Shown here: piece by piece, positions 1 through 8,187 of the stretch | How the letters are laid out: every line of letters starts with the position of its first letter | How positions within the stretch are numbered: position 1 is the stretch's first letter | Assembly: GCA_964520985.1 (NCBI GenBank) | Contig: CAZFPB010000003.1 | Location: 124,001-188,000 of the forward strand | Direction: 5' to 3' | From: CAYSGL01 sp964520985 | GTDB taxonomy: Bacteria; Pseudomonadota; Alphaproteobacteria; Micavibrionales; Micavibrionaceae | DNA length: 64,000 bases | Position numbers and translations under genes: made by a program | The notes under the pieces: generated by a model | Databases searched by the model: none | Told to the model about the DNA's origin: nothing | What the model saw: the letters and a program-made list of their open reading frames with translations, nothing else

Positions 1-85
1 ATTCTCAACACTGATGGGTGACGTGGTCGAACCGCGCCGCGACTTTATTCAGGAAAACGCCCTTAAAGCGCAGTTGGACGCTTAA
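1..85 (+). CDS. gyrB: DNA gyrase subunit B, C-terminal end (partial)
   Basis: Reading from base 2, the window opens with about 27 codons of an open frame ending in TAA at 83-85. The peptide contains TLMGDVVEPRRDFI followed by ENALKAQLDA, which matches the conserved extreme C-terminus of GyrB (LMGD-VEPRR-FI-ENALK). GyrB is the ATPase subunit of DNA gyrase, which introduces negative supercoils. Only the tail is present, so no domain can be checked. It ends 5 bp before argS on the same strand, which suggests co-transcription. Confidence 0.9.
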   Translation, partial: FSTLMGDVVEPRRDFIQENALKAQLDA

Positions 86-90
86 ACGCG

Positions 91-1839
91 ATGACATCTC
101 TTACGCAGTATTTATCGGACATCGTTGGCGCCGCGTTTGAAAGTGCGGGCTTAGACAAAGAATTTGGTCGCGTGACCGTGTCGGACCGCCCTGATCTGGC
201 GCAGTTTCAGTGTAATGGGGCCTTATCCGCCGCCAAGGCCGCGAAAAAGAACCCTCGAGACGTGGCACAGGCTATTGTTTCTACACTCGATAAAAATGCC
301 ATTTTCTCAAAAATAGACATTGCTGGCCCTGGCTTTATCAATCTGACGCTGACGGACGAAGCGCTGGCCGACTTTTTATCGCAGCATCAAAACGATGTTT
401 TCGATGAGGGAAAAGGGGCGCCAGTTGTTATTGATTATGGCGGACCGAACGTCGCCAAAGCGATGCATGTGGGTCATCTTCGCGCCGCCATTATCGGCGA
501 TAGCGTGCGCCGCACATTACAGTTTGCTGGCTATAAAACGCTGGGCGATGTGCATCTGGGTGACTGGGGTACCAATATCGGGATGCTGATTGATAATTAC
601 ATTACGCAGCATGAAACGGCGATGGTGCTCAATGCCGATCTGAATGATCCCGATGATGTTCAGCGTCTGGTCGATGATATGGCCGAGCGTTATCCCCGTT
701 CCTCCACCGAGGCCAAAGAAGATCCGGTGAAAATGGATCGTGCGCGCGCTGCCGCCTTGGCGTTGCAGAATAAGGAAGCGCCGCATTATCCGCTCTGGGA
801 GAAAATCCGCGCGATTTCGATTGCGGATATTAAAAAGAATTATGATGCGCTCGGTGTTTCTTTCGATCTATGGAAGGGGGAGGCGGATGTGCATGATCTG
901 ATCGACCCAATGGTAAAAGATTTGCAACGCCAGAATTTGGCGGTTGAAAGTGAAGGCGCCTGGATTGTTCCCATTGCATCTGACGAGGATAAAAAAGAAT
1001 ATCCGCCCTTAATTTTGTATAAGCGCGATGGCGCGGTGATGTATGGCACGACCGATCTCGCTACAATTGTCGAACGGGTGCAGCTTTATAATCCATTAAA
1101 AATTATCTACGTCGTTGATCAACGCCAATCTTTGCATTTTGAGCAGGTGTTCCGCGCCGCGCGTAAAAGCGGCATTGGGCCCGAGAGCGTTGAATTGACA
1201 CATGCCGGCTTTGGCACCATGAACGGCACGGACGGCAAGCCGTTCAAGACCCGCGAAGGCGGCGTCATGCGACTTGAAGATTTAATTGCCATGGCGATCG
1301 AAAAAGCCCGCGTACGTATGGAAGAGGCGCATATCGGCGAAGGCATGGATGACGCCGCACAGGCCGACGTGGCGCGCAAGGTCGCGATTGCCGCCATCAA
1401 ATTTGCCGATCTGCAGAATGCCCGTCAGGCAGATTATGTGTTCGATCTTGATCGTCTCACACGTTTTGAAGGCAAAACCGGGCCTTATCTTCTTTATCAG
1501 GCCGTGCGAATTAAATCGCTACTGGCCAAAGCGGCAGCGCAGGGATTAGCTCCTTCGCAAACGCTGGTGCTGACCGAAGGCGACCGTGATCTTGCGCTCG
1601 TGCTGACAGAAATGCAGGATGCGCTGGAGCTGGCGCTGAAACATTATGCGCCGCATTATTTGTGCGAGTATGCATTCCGGCTGGCACAGGCGTTTTCGTC
1701 TTTCTATGGTAATTGCCATATCCTGTCGGAAGAGAATACGGCGCTGCGCGATAGTCGGTTGGCGCTCTGCGCGCTCAGCTATCATACGATGGAGCGGGTA
1801 CTCGCGCTGCTTGGTATCGATATCCCTGAGAGAATGTAA
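91..1839 (+). CDS. argS: Arginyl-tRNA synthetase
   Basis: This cytoplasmic class I synthetase charges tRNA-Arg with arginine using ATP. The 582-residue protein has the usual length. It has an ArgS-type N-terminal additional domain (residues 1-100), then the catalytic Rossmann fold with the HIGH-type motif HVGH at 126-129 in the context GGPNVAKAMHVGHLR. The KMSKS region is the degenerate FKTREGG seen in many ArgS proteins. The C-terminal anticodon-binding helical domain ends in the typical DIPERM. The ATG at 91 lies 5 bp after the gyrB stop. The stop codon abuts the convergent transposase-like gene with no spacer. Confidence 0.97.
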   Translation: MTSLTQYLSDIVGAAFESAGLDKEFGRVTVSDRPDLAQFQCNGALSAAKAAKKNPRDVAQAIVSTLDKNAIFSKIDIAGPGFINLTLTDEALADFLSQHQNDVFDEGKGAPVVIDYGGPNVAKAMHVGHLRAAIIGDSVRRTLQFAGYKTLGDVHLGDWGTNIGMLIDNYITQHETAMVLNADLNDPDDVQRLVDDMAERYPRSSTEAKEDPVKMDRARAAALALQNKEAPHYPLWEKIRAISIADIKKNYDALGVSFDLWKGEADVHDLIDPMVKDLQRQNLAVESEGAWIVPIASDEDKKEYPPLILYKRDGAVMYGTTDLATIVERVQLYNPLKIIYVVDQRQSLHFEQVFRAARKSGIGPESVELTHAGFGTMNGTDGKPFKTREGGVMRLEDLIAMAIEKARVRMEEAHIGEGMDDAAQADVARKVAIAAIKFADLQNARQADYVFDLDRLTRFEGKTGPYLLYQAVRIKSLLAKAAAQGLAPSQTLVLTEGDRDLALVLTEMQDALELALKHYAPHYLCEYAFRLAQAFSSFYGNCHILSEENTALRDSRLALCALSYHTMERVLALLGIDIPERM

Positions 1840-2505
1840 TCAGGCGGCTTTGCGCGGGCGGCCTACGGGCAGTGCGCGCACCCGCTTACCCAGTTGTCCC
1901 TCAATCATATCGAGGAAGCTTAGATCGCCGCGCGGGCGGCCTGTCTGGAGGTGCTGGGTAATGGTGTCCATGATTTTGCGGGGCAGCGGCATGGAGAGGA
2001 AGCTTTCCCAGTCCGGTGTGCGCTCCAGCAATAATTTGTAAGGCGATAGCAATTCATCTGCACGGTCTTGCAAATGCGCCTTGGCGCTGCTCCATAAATA
2101 CTGACCCGGCTTTGGTGCGATACCGGCAGTGACGGGCAATGTTTCGATGAAGTGCGCCGCATCGATCAGCGCGCCATCGTCCATGGCGTAAGAATAAAAC
2201 CGGTCTTGAAACAAATGGCCGCGCCACTCTTTTTTCTCGTTGATATAGCGAGTGTAGCGGCGATGCGCTTCACCAACAGCGCGGGCCAGATCGTCTGGTT
2301 TTTGCGGTTGGGCAATTAAATGAATCTGGTTAGGCAGCAGGCAATAAGCCCATATCTGGATACGGTAGGTTGCGCATTGCTCGGCCATCAGCGCCCGGTA
2401 GGTTTCAAAATCCTTGCGCTCGAAAAAGACGCTCTCGCCGCGATTGCCGCGCTGAGAGATATGATGAGGGGTATTGGCAAGGGTGACGCGTGCTTGTCTA
2501 GCCAT
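1840..2505 (-). CDS. REP-associated tyrosine transposase-like protein (Y1_Tnp/RAYT), altered HUH motif
   Basis: A 221-residue protein starting at the ATG at 2505; an in-frame TTG lies two codons upstream. The N-terminus (ARQARVTLANTPHHISQRGN) and the middle (YTRYINEKKEWRGHLFQDRFYS, then YLWSSA) follow the RAYT/IS200-type Y1 transposase pattern. Family members nick single-stranded DNA at REP palindromes using a His-hydrophobic-His metal site plus a tyrosine. Here the usual LPNHVHLI is LPNQIHLI: the first histidine codon is CAG. The NPVRAG motif is also diverged (LPVTAG). I saw no flanking REP palindromes. It may be a domesticated or inactive copy. The family call is firm; activity is doubtful. 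Confidence 0.85.
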   Translation of the reverse strand: MARQARVTLANTPHHISQRGNRGESVFFERKDFETYRALMAEQCATYRIQIWAYCLLPNQIHLIAQPQKPDDLARAVGEAHRRYTRYINEKKEWRGHLFQDRFYSYAMDDGALIDAAHFIETLPVTAGIAPKPGQYLWSSAKAHLQDRADELLSPYKLLLERTPDWESFLSMPLPRKIMDTITQHLQTGRPRGDLSFLDMIEGQLGKRVRALPVGRPRKAA

Positions 2506-2557
2506 AATCAAAAGGTAGGGTGATTTGCCCTGCGATGCAACTTATTATCCCAAAAAC

Positions 2558-3274
2558 CTATCGGATAGCCAGAACGGTATAGAATACATAGTGGGTGTTC
2601 CAGCTCCTATAAAAACAACCGGCTGGTTTTTTTTGAAACGTAAAATCCTCGTTACCGAATTCGCCAGCATCATCATTATAAACGCCATTGAACTTGTTCG
2701 CATTCGTATAGCTAAGCAGTGCTACACCTTCATCCGTGTAAGTAGGCTGAAGGTTCAATTGTGCATTGATTTGATCGCATACATCTTTGGTGACATAAGG
2801 AAGCATGATGAGCAATTCAGAGCATTCGCCATATCCCGGGCACATGCTTCCAAGTCGGTCAATTTGTGCCTGCCCTGTAAAGAACCAGTCTCCATAGCTA
2901 TTTACAGCCGATTTAGTCGTGTCCAGCCAAGTGGTTTGAGGTTTTGTGTAGGTCAGCTTGCCGCCATTGCTGTTGAATATTTTGCAGGAACCATCCGCCG
3001 GCGTTGTGGCATTCGTATTGTAGCCGCTGACGACAGAGTTCTCAAAACTTATGTCTGCTTCTGAACAACCGTTGTTACGCATATACTCCGCACGGTTAGC
3101 TATGATGGCCCCGTAATTGATAATCTCTTGCGCTGCAATCCGCGCTTGTTGCTTGGTCATACTGCCACTACCCTGTTCGGTGCTACGGCTGAATGTCATC
3201 GCGAGTGCGGCGAGCAGCGCAATCGTAATTAGAATAATTACCAAAGCGTTTCCAGATTGGGTGCTACGCATCAT
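2558..3274 (-). CDS. Pilin-like membrane-anchored protein downstream of dotL
   Basis: A 238-residue protein. The open frame extends upstream to 3586, but that part is a shadow of dotL. The start is taken as one of two adjacent ATGs (3274/3271), overlapping the dotL stop by about 10 bp, which implies translational coupling. The N-terminus MMRSTQSGNALVII leads into a hydrophobic stretch (about residues 9-28) and an amphipathic helix, then a soluble domain with several cysteines (NNGCSEAD, DGSCKIF, SMCPGYGEC, DVCDQI, AGCFYR). This resembles type IV prepilin architecture, with Gly-Asn in place of the usual Gly-Phe and no Glu at +5. The same QSGN anchor heads the three fibre proteins at 22.6-33.7 kb. 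Its operon position suggests a role at the secretion channel or envelope; function unknown. Confidence 0.75.
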   Translation of the reverse strand: MMRSTQSGNALVIILITIALLAALAMTFSRSTEQGSGSMTKQQARIAAQEIINYGAIIANRAEYMRNNGCSEADISFENSVVSGYNTNATTPADGSCKIFNSNGGKLTYTKPQTTWLDTTKSAVNSYGDWFFTGQAQIDRLGSMCPGYGECSELLIMLPYVTKDVCDQINAQLNLQPTYTDEGVALLSYTNANKFNGVYNDDAGEFGNEDFTFQKKPAGCFYRSWNTHYVFYTVLAIR

Positions 3275-5567
3275 CGCTCTCCGTATTTTTGAGTAACTTC
3301 TTGCGCAGATCATCGCCTGATTTTTGCAGGATTTTTTGAATAGGAGAAGATAAGGTTGCTGTGACCAGATCACTGGTAGCGGGTGCTGGTTCATCCTTTT
3401 TGACAAGTTGATCCCATGAAACACTCTCACGGGCGTGCTCAACGGTTGGAGTTTCTGCGATGGCGGGCGCCGTTTTGCCAAAGAAGCCCATGGGATTACC
3501 AGCTGCTGGTACCGGTTGCTGAACAGGCGCGGCTGCTGCCGCTGATTGCTGTGCGGGTGGCGCTGCAGGAGCGGTCTGCGCGTCATCTATTTCATTGGGA
3601 TAGGTCTTGGCATGTAAGGCGCCGAGCGCGGCAATGCCACGGTCGACAGGATTGTCCATCAGGCGTTTGCCCGCGGCAAGACCGTCAACCAGCGAACGCA
3701 GGGTAGCCGGAACTTCAGCGGCGACATCAGCTTTGTCGGCTGTCCATGTTTTGTGGAACATCAGGTCGCGCAGTTTGGTTACCTGACCGGCATGTTTGAT
3801 CAGATGCTCATCGGGAGGTGGCAGCGAGAGATAGCGCGTGACACGCATTGCTTTGGCGAAGCCGGGGTTGCAATAGAAAATCTGAACGTCGATGACGGTG
3901 CCCTCGAAGATCAGCACGGCCATCCCTTCGCGCAACTTTTTCAGATCGCCGTAATCGGCGCGTTCATAGGCGTGGATACTGGCACTCTGCGTATCCATAT
4001 AGCCGCCGGTGGAGAGGCCGCCCTGCAACTGGAAGCTGGATGCCTGCGCGACGAAGGCTTTACCAGCCTGACGTTCGAAGAAGTCCTTGGTGTCGGTCGG
4101 GTCGGACAGCTTGCCGAAAATTTTGATGTTACAGTTACCGGTGATGGAGCGCGCTTCTTCCTTCACCCGTTTTTGCAGAGCTGGTAAATCCTGCGCAGAG
4201 AATACGAGACTGAAGCCAAGCGAACGGGCCTGAGCCGCCATCACGGCCATCCCTTCGGCCACGTAGTACCCAACCTCATCAAACACCGTGATGAACGGTG
4301 TGGCCGAATGGGTCGGTTTATTTTCAATGACGGTGGCGCCTTCACCCTCAACGGTCGAACCGAGGGTAGAGCCCATCATCCCCTTGATCGTGGCCGCCAC
4401 GATTTTACCGAGGTTGGCGATCTCATCGCCGGATTTTTCAAGGGCCGGGATCAGAACGATCAGAATGCGGCGATTGAGCACGATGTCGACCATGTCCACA
4501 TCGGCGGCATCCGCATCAAAAATATATCCGTAGTCATCTCCAAGCGATTGCAGGGAGCGGGTAAACTGCATGGTGAGGTAACCGTGCTGTTGACGCACGG
4601 TCGTTGTATCAACCATAGGCTGGCCGGGACCCATGGATTTTTCTTTGCCGTTATCATCGAAGGCATCATCGATATATCCTGGCAGCGTATCGAGATAGCC
4701 TTTGATACTTTCTCGCAGCTTGGGCGGCAGCGCATCATCACGCGACAATTTGATGATACTGCTTAATTCCAGAAAGTTACGGATTGTGCTGACTGATAGT
4801 GGCACATCCTGATGATCGCGCTTCCAGGTAAGAGCCGGCATGAGCGAGCTGATCAAAGACACGGCACGCTCTTTCCACATGGCGTTGTCGCCTTCAGCCT
4901 GCGGCATCAGCGACACAAGCATGTTGGTCAGGTATGAGGCGGAGCCGGATGAAAACGGGTTCATCGTATTGGATGGCGCGCGCGCATCCGAGTTACCAGT
5001 CATATAGTTCAACACGAGCAAATCATCGTCACGACCGAAACGGCGCACGAGCGATGACAGGGACGACCACAAATCCGTATCGGCTTTACCATCGATATAA
5101 ACAAAGCCCGAGCCCCAGGTGAGGGCATTGGTCACCATCGATTTCAAACCTTCGGTTTTACCCGCGCCGGTCGTTCCGAGGTAGAGAATGTGCGTTCTGG
5201 CATCCGAGTTGTTAAACCAGATTTCTTCGCCGGAATTTTTGGCATTGCCGAGATACAAAATACCCGTGGGCTTGCCGTCGCGGCCCGGTCCCATGTTCGT
5301 TCCATCCACGAATTTGGAGTCCATCGGCAGTTTGAACGGCAGGGAGCGGTTGCGTCTGTAGAGCCACCAGAAAAACAGGCCGGTAACAACCAGCAGGATA
5401 TCCGCAAAGGCCAGTATCGGTGGATAAAAGACAAGGCTCATCGCCATCATCATGCAGACGACAAACGCATGACGCGGTTTGGCGAGCCACTCACCAAAGC
5501 GCACATAGAGCGGCCGCAGGTCGCGATAGTGGGAGGGAAGTTCAAACTTTTTCTGATCGAGAGCCAT
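3264..5567 (-). CDS. dotL: Type IVB coupling ATPase DotL/IcmO
   Basis: Coupling proteins of Dot/Icm (IncI-type) systems recruit substrates at the inner membrane and energise transfer. This 767-residue protein matches the family length. It has two N-terminal membrane segments (about 36-70), a Walker A motif GTTGAGKTE at 131-139 and a Walker B with VFDEVGYY (D430, E431). The Ala/Pro-rich C-terminal tail (about 660-767) corresponds to the variable region that binds adaptor proteins in Legionella DotL. It lies downstream of dotM and the small membrane gene on the same strand. TrbC of IncI plasmids is the alternative name for this family. No other structural dot/icm genes are nearby except the IcmL-like gene at 47 kb. 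Confidence 0.93.
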   Translation of the reverse strand: MALDQKKFELPSHYRDLRPLYVRFGEWLAKPRHAFVVCMMMAMSLVFYPPILAFADILLVVTGLFFWWLYRRNRSLPFKLPMDSKFVDGTNMGPGRDGKPTGILYLGNAKNSGEEIWFNNSDARTHILYLGTTGAGKTEGLKSMVTNALTWGSGFVYIDGKADTDLWSSLSSLVRRFGRDDDLLVLNYMTGNSDARAPSNTMNPFSSGSASYLTNMLVSLMPQAEGDNAMWKERAVSLISSLMPALTWKRDHQDVPLSVSTIRNFLELSSIIKLSRDDALPPKLRESIKGYLDTLPGYIDDAFDDNGKEKSMGPGQPMVDTTTVRQQHGYLTMQFTRSLQSLGDDYGYIFDADAADVDMVDIVLNRRILIVLIPALEKSGDEIANLGKIVAATIKGMMGSTLGSTVEGEGATVIENKPTHSATPFITVFDEVGYYVAEGMAVMAAQARSLGFSLVFSAQDLPALQKRVKEEARSITGNCNIKIFGKLSDPTDTKDFFERQAGKAFVAQASSFQLQGGLSTGGYMDTQSASIHAYERADYGDLKKLREGMAVLIFEGTVIDVQIFYCNPGFAKAMRVTRYLSLPPPDEHLIKHAGQVTKLRDLMFHKTWTADKADVAAEVPATLRSLVDGLAAGKRLMDNPVDRGIAALGALHAKTYPNEIDDAQTAPAAPPAQQSAAAAAPVQQPVPAAGNPMGFFGKTAPAIAETPTVEHARESVSWDQLVKKDEPAPATSDLVTATLSSPIQKILQKSGDDLRKKLLKNTESDDA

Positions 5568-5579
5568 CGTGCGTCGCCG

Positions 5580-6083
5580 TTAATTCCCGCTTAAGACGCT
5601 GTCGGCGGATAAAGGGACGCCGACGTCATTGTTGCCACTTGTGGTAGGGTTAGCTGTTGCTGTCCCCGTCGTATAATCGACTGGCGTTACAGAAGCTGTG
5701 CGGCTGAAAAGAAACAGCGCGGCCAATATTAACGCCAACGGTATGATCCATTTCCAACCCATTGAAGAAGATGCGGTGTAAGGTGCAGAGGTGGGTATGC
5801 TTTTTATCTGCCCGTGTGCTTCCTGCATGGCTTTTGAGATGGCCATTAATGCATTGGTGGCTGTTGGTTTGTTATCAAACGGAGCGATGTCAATACTGTC
5901 GCCTTTGGGATATTTCAATACCAGAACATACTCATTTGCCTGTTCGCGCACTTCCAGCGCGGCGGCACGTGCCTCTCCGAGCGCCATACGCCAGACAATC
6001 GGGTTTTTCGCGTCGGGAAGAGAAATAATCAAATTTCCATCGACGACTTTAGCGGAGGATCTGGCTGTTTTTTGTGTGAACAT
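5580..6083 (-). CDS. Unknown single-pass membrane protein between dotM and dotL
   Basis: A 167-residue protein if started at the ATG at 6083, which has an AGGA nine bases upstream; a TTG at 6092 is less likely because it leaves no room for a ribosome site. The N-terminal 110 residues look like a small soluble domain (LIISLPDAKNPIVWRMALGE) of the kind that could bind a partner. One membrane segment follows (WIIPLALILAALFLFSR), then a short Ser/Thr/Gly-rich tail of about 35 residues. I do not recognise the family. Its position 11 bp after dotM and 12 bp before dotL makes it a likely subunit or regulator of the coupling complex. Confidence 0.7.
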   Translation of the reverse strand: MFTQKTARSSAKVVDGNLIISLPDAKNPIVWRMALGEARAAALEVREQANEYVLVLKYPKGDSIDIAPFDNKPTATNALMAISKAMQEAHGQIKSIPTSAPYTASSSMGWKWIIPLALILAALFLFSRTASVTPVDYTTGTATANPTTSGNNDVGVPLSADSVLSGN

Positions 6084-6094
6084 TTTATACAATC

Positions 6095-7300
6095 CTAAGC
6101 AGTTTTCAGTTTCTTGATCGCGCGTGTCTTTGAGCCGCTATAATCAAGCTGTGGGATGGGCCGGGCGGTTCCGCCTTGCATGTAATTCACAATACTGCTG
6201 GCGGCATCTTTTACTTTTGGTACGGGAATAGGGCGCTGAGCCATTTTCTCGGCTTTAAAATGCGCCATGGCACCGATGGCTTCCATATGATGGGATTGGC
6301 GTCCCAGATTATTAAGCGGATACCATAGGGCACGATCATAGGCGCGTAACCACACAAATTGCGCCGGAGCAAGAACGCCGCCTTCTTCGCGCGCTGTTAG
6401 AAGGGCGCGCAACAGGGCCGTCGTTTGCCAGGCGTGCTGGTTGGCTTTGGCTAAAGTTTTGGCAGCCAGATCACGGTTTTTCAAAATGGCGCGCGCTTCT
6501 TTGAGAAGCTTTGCGTCTTTAGACAGTTTCAGGCCATCCTTGTGCGTCCAGCAGCGGGCAAGGCGACCCAGCATATCGTCTGAATCATTGCGCTTGCGGG
6601 CGGCTTTCAAGCAAAACGCTGCCAACAAAATTTGTTTATAAGGCGGCAAATTTTGCGCGCCTTTCCAGCGGGGGCCCAATTGCTTGGTAAACGCTTTGAA
6701 CGCTTCGGCACTATCGACCTTGCCATCAGGGGCAGGGATAGAATTATATGCAAGCCATTCTTCAGGCCCGAGTGCTTCGGCAAAAGGCGGAAGCTCTGCC
6801 GGAACGGGAGCGCCCGGCGCACGCTGTGGCTGCTTGCCGGGATCGAAATCAATCATCGGGCTGATGATCGGGAAAATTTTGGCCATGCGGTTGATCAGCG
6901 TATCGAGCGAGTATTTGACGCGGTGCTGGGTGCCGGGGCCTTTAAACAATGCCCACAGACCCACGCCGAGAATAATGCCGATCAGAATATATTTTATGGG
7001 CATGAGTGCCCCGGCTGAAATCAGGCTCATGAACTGGCCGTCAATTTTATCGGCCGGCATAGTACGCGCCAGATCCATAATCTGGGCGAAGGGGACCTCG
7101 TCGCCTTTCCAGCTAATGGTATAATCGTTGCTGACAAAATGTGAGGTCAGCCACATCTCTCCATACCGTAGCCAGCGTATGGCGCTCATCATCTGAACCG
7201 AGAAAAAATGCCAGACGAGATAAAACAGCCCGCCGAAAATTACGACGAGAATAGCCCATCCTAAAGCGGCTTCGCTGGATCCTTGCTGTTTATCGGACAT
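6095..7300 (-). CDS. dotM: Type IVB coupling-complex protein DotM/IcmP
   Basis: DotM forms the inner-membrane coupling complex with DotL and, in Legionella, binds acidic Glu-rich effector signals. This 401-residue protein has two N-terminal membrane segments (about 12-33 and 103-120) and the characteristic IcmP/TrbA soluble domain, with an all-helical region (ILLAAFCLKAARKRN ... LLRALLTAREEGGVLAPAQFVWLRAYDRALWYPLNN). The conserved FVWLRAYDRALWYPLNNLGR segment is a family hallmark. It is the first gene of the four-gene reverse operon; the 170 bp upstream, shared with tRNA-Thr, should hold the promoter. Confidence 0.9.
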   Translation of the reverse strand: MSDKQQGSSEAALGWAILVVIFGGLFYLVWHFFSVQMMSAIRWLRYGEMWLTSHFVSNDYTISWKGDEVPFAQIMDLARTMPADKIDGQFMSLISAGALMPIKYILIGIILGVGLWALFKGPGTQHRVKYSLDTLINRMAKIFPIISPMIDFDPGKQPQRAPGAPVPAELPPFAEALGPEEWLAYNSIPAPDGKVDSAEAFKAFTKQLGPRWKGAQNLPPYKQILLAAFCLKAARKRNDSDDMLGRLARCWTHKDGLKLSKDAKLLKEARAILKNRDLAAKTLAKANQHAWQTTALLRALLTAREEGGVLAPAQFVWLRAYDRALWYPLNNLGRQSHHMEAIGAMAHFKAEKMAQRPIPVPKVKDAASSIVNYMQGGTARPIPQLDYSGSKTRAIKKLKTA

Positions 7301-7472
7301 ATTTTGGTAACCTTACCCGTGCATGCTCACAATATCATACCTTATTTACCGCAGAAAATAGCAGAAAAAAGCCCATAATATCAAATTCTTGGGTCTTAAA
7401 GTCGGCGCGTTGAAAATCCCTGCTTGCGAAGGACATTTTTGGCCAGTATAAGGATATTCGTTTTTGCCAAGG

Positions 7473-7547
7473 GCCGGCATAGCACAGCGGTAGTGCAGCG
7501 GTTTTGTAAACCGAAGGTCGGGAGTTCAATCCTCTCTGCCGGCACCA
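7473..7547 (+). tRNA. tRNA-Thr (anticodon TGT)
   Basis: The acceptor stem GCCGGCA at 7473-7479 pairs with TGCCGGC at 7537-7543, followed by discriminator A and an encoded CCA. The D arm is TAGCACAGCGGTAGTGCA, and the T arm has the standard GTTCAAT loop. The anticodon loop is TTTGTAA, giving anticodon TGT (threonine, ACA codons). It stands alone between the divergent dotM operon and a lipoprotein gene. Confidence 0.95.
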
Positions 7548-7715
7548 TTTTCCTAAATAAAAACCCTCTCCAGCTTTACCCCATGGGAAAAAGACCAATA
7601 TTTAAAAGGGTTTGCAGGCCTTAGGCGTTATTCGGTTTAAGGAAAAACAGAGGGAAAGAAGTTCTGATTCATACCAACTCCTTTTCTCGCGAGAGGCGCG
7701 GGTTATATTGGCCTC

Positions 7716-8051
7716 ATGACAAAATTTTTAACGCTCATCACTCTTTCCCTTCTCTTAGGATGCCAGCCTGCCGCAACGGCTGACTGGAAAAGCTGGGAGG
7801 GGCGCTGGATAGGGCCGGAAGGGACCTATCTGGAAATTTTACCTGAAGGTAAGGACTATAAGGTCATGGTGCAGTCTCTCGATAGCCTGGACAGTTATGC
7901 CGGATCGTCCACCAATGAAGGCATTGTGTTTGAACGCAACGGTAAACAAGAAGTCATTCATGCCGGAACCGGCCCCGAAACCGGTATGAAATGGTTGATG
8001 GACAAAAAGACATGCCTGATTATTCAAACGGGCGAAGGATTTTGCCGCTAA
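7716..8051 (+). CDS. Small lipoprotein of unknown function
   Basis: A 111-residue protein. The signal peptide MTKFLTLITLSLLLGC ends in a lipobox (LLGC), so it should be lipidated at Cys16 and exported. The mature part (DWKSWEGRWIGPEGTYLEILPEG) looks like a small beta-rich domain, ending in two cysteines (KKTCLIIQTGEGFCR). The WEGRWxGPEGTYLEI pattern recurs in small alphaproteobacterial secreted proteins of unknown role. The preceding 160 bp holds a TCTCGCGAGA palindrome but no other gene. Confidence 0.75.
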   Translation: MTKFLTLITLSLLLGCQPAATADWKSWEGRWIGPEGTYLEILPEGKDYKVMVQSLDSLDSYAGSSTNEGIVFERNGKQEVIHAGTGPETGMKWLMDKKTCLIIQTGEGFCR

Positions 8052-8187
8052 TACCTTCATAATATTGAATTTTATCCTTTATCAGGCCCCCCTTAACCCT
8101 TTACACTCTAGAATGAAGGGCGTGCCTCTCCTGCCGTGAGCCGGGGTATGGTCTGCCGTGCTCACCACGAATGCCAAAAGGGATACC

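Noticed and set aside
2525..3064. A 179-codon forward frame opposite the pilin-like gene.
   Set aside because: No recognisable domain; the reverse frame has a membrane anchor, conserved cysteines and coupling to dotL.
3274..3586. Upstream extension of the pilin-like frame.
   Set aside because: It overlaps the dotL C-terminus in another frame, is Arg/Pro/Gln-rich and shows no domain; the ATG pair at the dotL stop is the natural start.
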